The position numbers and the translations under genes are program-made. The notes under the pieces are model-generated. The model saw only the letters and a list, made by a program, of their open reading frames with translations, was not told the origin of the DNA and did not search any database. From assembly GCA_028872645.1 (NCBI GenBank), contig JAPKDK010000199.1, forward strand, positions 1 to 5,575: a stretch of DNA of 5,575 nucleotides, given 5' to 3'. Source of the DNA: Verrucomicrobiota bacterium (lineage in GTDB: Bacteria > Verrucomicrobiota > Verrucomicrobiia > Limisphaerales > UBA1100). Position 1 is the first letter of the stretch. The number at the start of each line of letters is the position of its first letter. Below, one piece after another: positions 1 to 3,836 of this stretch.

Positions 1-1
1 C

Positions 2-562
2 GTGCTCTCCAAAGTTAATTATCGGCATATTGAAATAAAAGGAAATCAGTTGATCAAAGCCGCGCAAGATATGTCCATCGACTCCGGCGGCTTCGGCAAA
101 GGCTACGCCGTGGACCGCGCCATTGCCGCGCTGCAACGCGCCGGCATTCGCAATGCGATGGTAAAAGCCGGTGGCGACCTGCGCGTGATCGGCTTGCCGC
201 CCGGCAAAAACCACTGGACCATTTGGCTCGAAGACCCCGAAAAAAAAGGCCAACGCACGCCCGTGAAACTGCGACAGGGTGCAATGAGCACCTCGGGGCA
301 GTACGAAAATTTTATGATCATTGATGGCCGCCGCTACGGTCATTTGCTCAATCCCCGCACCGGCAAACCCATCCAGAGCATCGCCGCCTGCACCCTCACC
401 GCCCCCACCTGTTTTGAATCCGACGCCTACGCCACGGCCGCTGCCGTGATGGGTGTGGAGAAAAGCACGGAAAAATTGGGCGGTCGGTTTGGAATGCGGT
501 TTGTGTTGATGGATGATAACGGGGGATTGCGGGTGGTAAGAACCCAGCGGTTTCCGCGGTAA
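2..562 (+). CDS. apbE: FAD:protein FMN transferase (ApbE family), C-terminal part; 5' end outside window
   Basis: The family uses FAD and Mg2+ to attach FMN covalently to a Thr/Ser of target flavoproteins such as Nqr/Rnf subunits, and usually acts in the periplasm as a lipoprotein. The visible 186 residues (numbered from base 2) carry the family's hallmarks in order: a YRHIEI strand (8-13), the glycine-rich flavin-binding stretch SGGFGKGYAVD (28-38), AGGD (56-59), the STSG loop (96-99), HLLNPRTGKP (114-123), and SDAYATAAAVMG (140-151), whose D141 and T145 match the metal-binding Asp/Thr. ApbE proteins are typically around 300-350 residues, so the N-terminal third, including any signal or lipobox, lies to the left. 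The GTG at base 2 is therefore unlikely to be the true start. The usual DLGG motif reads DSGG here, a small deviation. The gene is convergent with the sigma54 regulator, and no target flavoprotein is visible. Family assignment is secure; the substrate is unknown. Confidence 0.93.
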   Translation: MLSKVNYRHIEIKGNQLIKAAQDMSIDSGGFGKGYAVDRAIAALQRAGIRNAMVKAGGDLRVIGLPPGKNHWTIWLEDPEKKGQRTPVKLRQGAMSTSGQYENFMIIDGRRYGHLLNPRTGKPIQSIAACTLTAPTCFESDAYATAAAVMGVEKSTEKLGGRFGMRFVLMDDNGGLRVVRTQRFPR

Positions 563-591
563 TGGTAGGGCCACATCGACCATCAACCAAA

Positions 592-2013
592 CTACTCCAC
601 CGTCAACTCTCGCTTAATCCCAAATTTCTCAATCCTCTTCCGCAGCGTGGCTCTCGTGATGCCGAGGAGTTTGGCGGCTTGGACTTGGTTGCCGTTGGTT
701 TCTCTGAGGGCGTTGATGATGAGTTCGCGTTCAACAGCGGGGATGATTTTTAGGGTCTTATCGGCGCGGGCCCATTGGAAGAGTTTGGTCGAGAGGCTGG
801 CGAGGTTGTCCTCTCCCGCTTGCGGGGTGGCCTCAGGATCGGTGGCTTGGAAAATTTCGGGGGGCAAGTCTTCCAGCAAAATGGCGTCGCCCTTGGTCAT
901 CACGAGGGCGCGTTGGATGGCGTTCTCCAGTTCGCGGACGTTGCCGGGCCAATCGTGGGATTTGAGCCGCGCGAGGGCTTCGGGCTGAAGGGTTTTGGGT
1001 TGGCGCGGGTTGGGGGAATTTTTGGTGAGAAAATAATCGACGAGCTGCGGGATGTCATCCGTGCGCGCGCGCAATGCGGGAAGCTGGATGCGGACGACGT
1101 TGAGGCGATAAAATAAATCCTCGCGGAAGTCGCGCGCGGCCACGGCTTCCTCGAGCGAGCGGTTGGTGGCGGCGATGATGCGCACATCGGTCTTCACGGG
1201 CGCATTGCCGCCCACACGCTCGAAGGCGCCGCTTTGGAGGACGCGTAGAATTTTCGTTTGGGTCGGCGCAGTCATATCGCCGATTTCATCGAGGAACAGC
1301 GTGCCGCCGTCACATTGCTCAAACTTCCCGATGCGTTGGGTGTGCGCGCCGGTGAAGGCGCCTTTTTCGTGCCCGAAGAGTTCGCTCTCCAGCAAATGCT
1401 CAGGAATCGCGGCGCAGTTGATGGCGAGAAAGGGCCGGTCGCTGCGTTGGCTGTGGCTGTAAATGGCGCGCGCGACGAGCTCTTTTCCCGTGCCGCTTTC
1501 GCCGGTGATGAGGGCAGTGGCATCGCTGGCGGCGAGTTGGCCGATGGTTTTGAAAACCTCCTGCATCGCGGGGCTTTTGCCGATGATACCGAGATCGTAA
1601 TCTTCTTTCTCGAGCAACGGCTGGTAGGACACCACTTCTTTCATCGCGCGCGCGGCGGCGAGGGCGTTGGCGACGAGTTCCTTCAGCTTGGGCACGTCGA
1701 AAGGTTTGAGCACATAATCGTACGCGCCGTGCTTCATCGCCGCGATGGCGGTTTGGGTCGTGCCAAATGCGGTCATTAAAATAACCGGCGTTTTGGAATC
1801 AAAATCGCGCAATTGCTGGAGCGTCTCGATGCCGGTGAGACCACCCATTCGGACGTCCATAATGACAAGATCCGGGCGCAACTGCGGGATCAGCTCGAGT
1901 GCTTCCTCGCCGCTGCCGGCGGTGTGCAGCTCGAGGCCGACTTCCTGGCCGAAGATGCGCTCGAAAGAATAGCGCACGTCCGCTTCGTCGTCGATGAGCA
2001 GCAATTTATCCAT
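592..2013 (-). CDS. Sigma54-dependent response regulator, NtrC family (receiver, AAA+, Fis-type HTH)
   Basis: This is a 473-residue cytoplasmic two-component regulator that, when phosphorylated, should drive open-complex formation by sigma54 RNA polymerase. The receiver (about 3-117) has the acidic pair D8/D9, phospho-acceptor D53, T81 and K103. A linker leads to the AAA+ domain (about 142-375) with Walker A GESGTGKE (171-178), the sigma54-contacting GAFTGA loop (218-223), Walker B GTLFLDEIG (237-245), sensor I AATN (281-284), an arginine-finger region REDLFYR (297-303) and sensor II GNVREL (357-362). A Fis-type helix-turn-helix lies at about 430-466 (QAAKLLGITRATLRKR). All motifs are intact, so it should be active. 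An in-frame ATG at 2070 would add 19 residues and overlap the cca end; I chose 2013 because receivers normally begin right before LLLIDDE. No Shine-Dalgarno sequence precedes either start. It follows cca by 31 bp, so co-transcription is likely. No kinase is adjacent, so signal and regulon are unknown. Confidence 0.95.
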   Translation of the reverse strand: MDKLLLIDDEADVRYSFERIFGQEVGLELHTAGSGEEALELIPQLRPDLVIMDVRMGGLTGIETLQQLRDFDSKTPVILMTAFGTTQTAIAAMKHGAYDYVLKPFDVPKLKELVANALAAARAMKEVVSYQPLLEKEDYDLGIIGKSPAMQEVFKTIGQLAASDATALITGESGTGKELVARAIYSHSQRSDRPFLAINCAAIPEHLLESELFGHEKGAFTGAHTQRIGKFEQCDGGTLFLDEIGDMTAPTQTKILRVLQSGAFERVGGNAPVKTDVRIIAATNRSLEEAVAARDFREDLFYRLNVVRIQLPALRARTDDIPQLVDYFLTKNSPNPRQPKTLQPEALARLKSHDWPGNVRELENAIQRALVMTKGDAILLEDLPPEIFQATDPEATPQAGEDNLASLSTKLFQWARADKTLKIIPAVERELIINALRETNGNQVQAAKLLGITRATLRKRIEKFGIKRELTVE

Positions 2014-2044
2014 CAATGCGCGCGCAGGATAGCGGAGGGTGGTT

Positions 2045-3367
2045 TCATTGGGCAGTTTTTTTCTTGGCATCTTTCACCCACGCGAGGGCTTCGTCGCGCG
2101 TGGAAAATTCCTCAGCGAGTTGGCGGTCGCGGATTTCGTTGAGCAACTTGCCCATTGGCGGTCCGGGTTCAATGCCCAGTTCGATGAGATCGCGACCGGT
2201 CACCAAAGGCTTAATGAGCGCGGGCATTTCCTCCAACGCGGCTTGTTCGGCGCGCAGGAAATCGTAGATGTCCAGCTTGGCGTGCGAGCCGAGGCAGTCG
2301 ATGCGGTGTTGTTCGAGTTCCAGTTCAAACGTGGGCCGCAGCAGCATTCGGCGCAGTTTGGCTTTGCGCATCTTGGGTGCGATGGCGAGATGCATATGCT
2401 CGCGCACGGTGAACACGATTTCATCGATTTGTTTGCGCGGGAATTTCAATCGTTCGAGAATGCCCTCGGCCATCTCCGCGCCCAGTTTATCGTGGCCGTA
2501 ATTGTGAATGCGGCCATCCTCACTCATGGACGCCGTGGCGGGCTTGGCGATGTCGTGCAGCAGAATAGTCCACGGCAGTTCGGCGGGGGCGCCTTCGGTC
2601 ATCGTTTTGAGCATCAAACGGATGTGTTTGTACACGTCGCCTTCGGGATGATATTCGGGCGATTGCTCGCAACCGATGGTGAGCATCATTTCGGGCAACA
2701 CGTGCGCGAGCAAACCGCTGTCGCGCAGGAGGTCGAGCCCGCGCGCGGCGTGCGGGGGGCGGAAGAGTTTGAGCAGCTCTTCGCGAATGCGTTCGGCACT
2801 GACGCGCTTGATTTTCTCCGCGTGCGCTTGCACGGCGGCGAAGGTGGCGGGCTCGATTTGGAAATCCAGTTGCGCGGCAAAGCGTACGGCGCGCAAGAGG
2901 CGCAGATGATCTTCGCCAAAACGTTCGGCGGGATCGCCAATGGTGCGCAGCACGCCGGCTTTCAAATCCGCCTCGCCGCCCACCCAATCGCGCAGTTCGT
3001 TGGTAACGGGATTTAGGAAGAGGCCGTTGATGGTGAAATCACGCCGGAGCGCATCGGCCTCGGCATCACCAAAAGTAACGCTGTCCGGCCGGCGTCCATC
3101 GGTGTAACCGCTCTCGGCGCGGAAGGTGGCGACCTCGAATTGCTCCCCGCCTTCGAGCACGAGCATCACGCCAAAACTTTTACCCACGCCGATGGTTTTG
3201 GGAAAGATTGCCTCGACTTGTTCGGGCCGCGCATCAGTGGCGATGTCGAAATCCTTTGGCACGGCGCCGCGCAATTCATCGCGCACACAGCCGCCCACCA
3301 GCCACGCCTCGTGACCGGCGGCGTGCAACGTGCGCAGGATGCTGATGGCGATGTCGCGTGAATTCAT
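2045..3367 (-). CDS. cca: CCA tRNA nucleotidyltransferase / poly(A) polymerase family protein with HD domain
   Basis: This 440-residue class II nucleotidyltransferase most likely adds or repairs the 3'-terminal CCA of tRNAs in the cytoplasm. The N-terminal catalytic head shows GGCVRD (25-30), the metal-binding DFD (D39 and D41), RRDFTINGL (108-116) in the nucleotide-binding region, and RLLRAVRFA (156-164), followed by the neck motif ERIREEL (192-198). The C-terminal half has an HD phosphohydrolase-type domain with H248, H271-D272 and H292. The end (GRDLIELGIEPGPPMGKLL, 391-409) matches the usual tail of bacterial CCA enzymes. The length fits the family. The start is the only sensible ATG, since the next Met is residue 68, beyond the catalytic motif. 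No Shine-Dalgarno sequence precedes it, and the U-tract of the rpsU terminator ends only about 6 bases upstream. Class II CCA-adding enzymes, A-only or CC-only variants and poly(A) polymerases are hard to separate by eye, so exact specificity is less certain than family. Confidence 0.93.
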   Translation of the reverse strand: MNSRDIAISILRTLHAAGHEAWLVGGCVRDELRGAVPKDFDIATDARPEQVEAIFPKTIGVGKSFGVMLVLEGGEQFEVATFRAESGYTDGRRPDSVTFGDAEADALRRDFTINGLFLNPVTNELRDWVGGEADLKAGVLRTIGDPAERFGEDHLRLLRAVRFAAQLDFQIEPATFAAVQAHAEKIKRVSAERIREELLKLFRPPHAARGLDLLRDSGLLAHVLPEMMLTIGCEQSPEYHPEGDVYKHIRLMLKTMTEGAPAELPWTILLHDIAKPATASMSEDGRIHNYGHDKLGAEMAEGILERLKFPRKQIDEIVFTVREHMHLAIAPKMRKAKLRRMLLRPTFELELEQHRIDCLGSHAKLDIYDFLRAEQAALEEMPALIKPLVTGRDLIELGIEPGPPMGKLLNEIRDRQLAEEFSTRDEALAWVKDAKKKTAQ

Positions 3368-3373
3368 TGTGGC

Positions 3374-3401
3374 AAAAAAAAATGCGCCCGCAGGCGCACT
3401 T
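3374..3401 (-). terminator. Rho-independent terminator after rpsU
   Basis: Read on the minus strand, arm TGCGCC (3398-3393), loop TGCG and arm GGCGCA (3388-3383) form a perfect 6-bp GC-rich stem. It can be extended by one G-U and two A-U pairs using bases 3399-3401 and 3380-3382. It is followed directly by a run of nine U residues (3382-3374). The hairpin begins about 31 bases after the rpsU stop codon. On the plus strand the A-run precedes the hairpin and no T-run follows, so it works for the minus strand only. It sits between rpsU and cca and ends just before the cca ATG. Confidence 0.92.
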
Positions 3402-3432
3402 GTTCAAATCAAAGGTCCGTGATAATCAAGGC

Positions 3433-3630
3433 CTAATAATCCGCGTAACGCGCAGCGAGCATAGCGGAAAACTTCGCCACTTTCATTTTACGGCGCTTCT
3501 TTGCGCTAGGCTTCTCGAAGGCACGCCGATTTCGGATGTCCTTGATGGTGCCCTCGCGATCGAGCTTTTTCTTCATACGCCGCAGCGCGCGCTCGACGGG
3601 TTCGCCTTTTTTCAGTTTAATTTCTGTCAT
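3433..3630 (-). CDS. rpsU: 30S ribosomal protein bS21
   Basis: This is a 65-residue, strongly basic ribosomal protein of the small subunit. It binds near the 3' end of 16S rRNA and takes part in translation initiation. The bS21 pattern is clear: a short beta start (MTEIKLKKGEP), a helix with VERALRRMKKKLDREG (12-27), the conserved stretch IRNRRAFEKPSAKKRRK (32-48) and a basic helical C-terminus ending in RYADY. The length lies between the short Gram-positive form (about 57) and the proteobacterial form (about 70). The ATG at 3630 is supported by an upstream anti-16S match (see the RBS entry). The gene has its own sigma70-like promoter and ends at a strong terminator, so it is probably a monocistronic, highly expressed unit. 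Confidence 0.95.
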   Translation of the reverse strand: MTEIKLKKGEPVERALRRMKKKLDREGTIKDIRNRRAFEKPSAKKRRKMKVAKFSAMLAARYADY

Positions 3631-3640
3631 TAACCTAAAT

Positions 3641-3648
3641 TCACCCCC
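3641..3648 (-). promoter_or_regulatory. Extended Shine-Dalgarno sequence of rpsU
   Basis: On the minus strand GGGGGTGA precedes the rpsU ATG with 10 intervening bases. It matches the extended consensus GGAGGTGA at seven of eight positions, and the eighth (G for A) can still pair with U as a wobble. The spacing is on the long side. A second small AGG lies 3 bases before the ATG. It supports the start at 3630 and is the only good anti-16S match in front of any complete gene in this window. Confidence 0.6.
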
Positions 3649-3662
3649 AAACCGTTAGTTTG
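3648..3662 (-). other. Small hairpin in the rpsU leader, touching the Shine-Dalgarno
   Basis: CAAAC and GTTTG arms (3662-3658 and 3652-3648 on the minus strand) with a 5-base loop form a short hairpin. Its downstream arm shares base 3648 with the GGGGGTGA ribosome-binding sequence. Further upstream in the leader, C-rich (CCCCG, about 3693-3683) and G-rich (CGGGG, about 3668-3664) segments could also pair. This could be a translational control element or chance; the stem is short. Confidence 0.3.
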
Positions 3663-3693
3663 CCCCGCTGGATTTTGGCCCTCGGGGACGGGG

Positions 3694-3721
3694 ACAATAG
3701 CAAAGCCAGCCGACGTGTCAA
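3694..3721 (-). promoter_or_regulatory. Sigma70-type promoter of rpsU
   Basis: On the minus strand there is a perfect -35 hexamer TTGACA (3721-3716), a 16-base spacer, and a -10 hexamer TATTGT (3699-3694), matching TATAAT at four of six positions. Transcription would begin near 3687, giving a leader of about 55 bases before the rpsU ATG. Position, orientation and the consensus -35 make this convincing, although the -10 is only moderate. Confidence 0.72.
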
Positions 3722-3741
3722 TTCCAACCGCCCACAAATTA

Positions 3742-3754
3742 GTGCGTAACGCAC
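3742..3754. promoter_or_regulatory. Perfect palindrome in the divergent control region, possible operator
   Basis: GTGCGTAACGCAC is a perfect inverted repeat of two 6-base arms around a central A. It lies about 20 bases upstream of the rpsU -35 element and about 82 bases before the divergent FAS1-PDZ gene start, a typical place for a dimeric regulator to bind. The half-site core TGCGT recurs once nearby at 3765-3769. The binding protein is unknown. It is not followed by a T-run, so it does not look like a terminator. Confidence 0.4.
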
Positions 3755-3836
3755 CCCCCAACAAATGCGTCTTTATTTTTAACCGAGGTGGGAATCGCTT
3801 CATTTTTCCGTAAAACTAAAGAAAAACAGTCAAATT

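Noticed and set aside
562..583. ATGGT/ACCAT inverted repeat between the convergent apbE and regulator genes
   Set aside because: It has only 5-bp arms with a 12-base loop and no T-run on either side, so it is too weak to call a terminator.
1258..1779. Plus-strand frame (173 codons) opposite the AAA+ part of the regulator
   Set aside because: It is the complement of intact AAA+ and receiver motifs and shows no protein features of its own. Other plus-strand frames at 647-988, 775-1116 and 1163-1462 are rejected for the same reason.
2014..2070. N-terminal extension of the sigma54 regulator to an ATG at 2070
   Set aside because: It would overlap the end of cca and add 19 residues without receiver-domain character. 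The receiver starts naturally at the ATG at 2013, directly before LLLIDDE.
2039..3016. Long plus-strand open frame (325 codons) opposite cca
   Set aside because: It lies entirely antisense to a well-supported cca gene, has low-complexity GQH/F-rich composition and no domain signature. It is a GC-bias shadow of the real frame.
3722..3836. Promoter for the FAS1-PDZ gene, including a sigma54 -24/-12 element
   Set aside because: A TAAAAC near 3811 and a TATTTT near 3773 could be -10 elements, but neither has a fitting -35. No GG-N10-GC arrangement with the sigma54 consensus was found. A promoter must exist here but I cannot place it.
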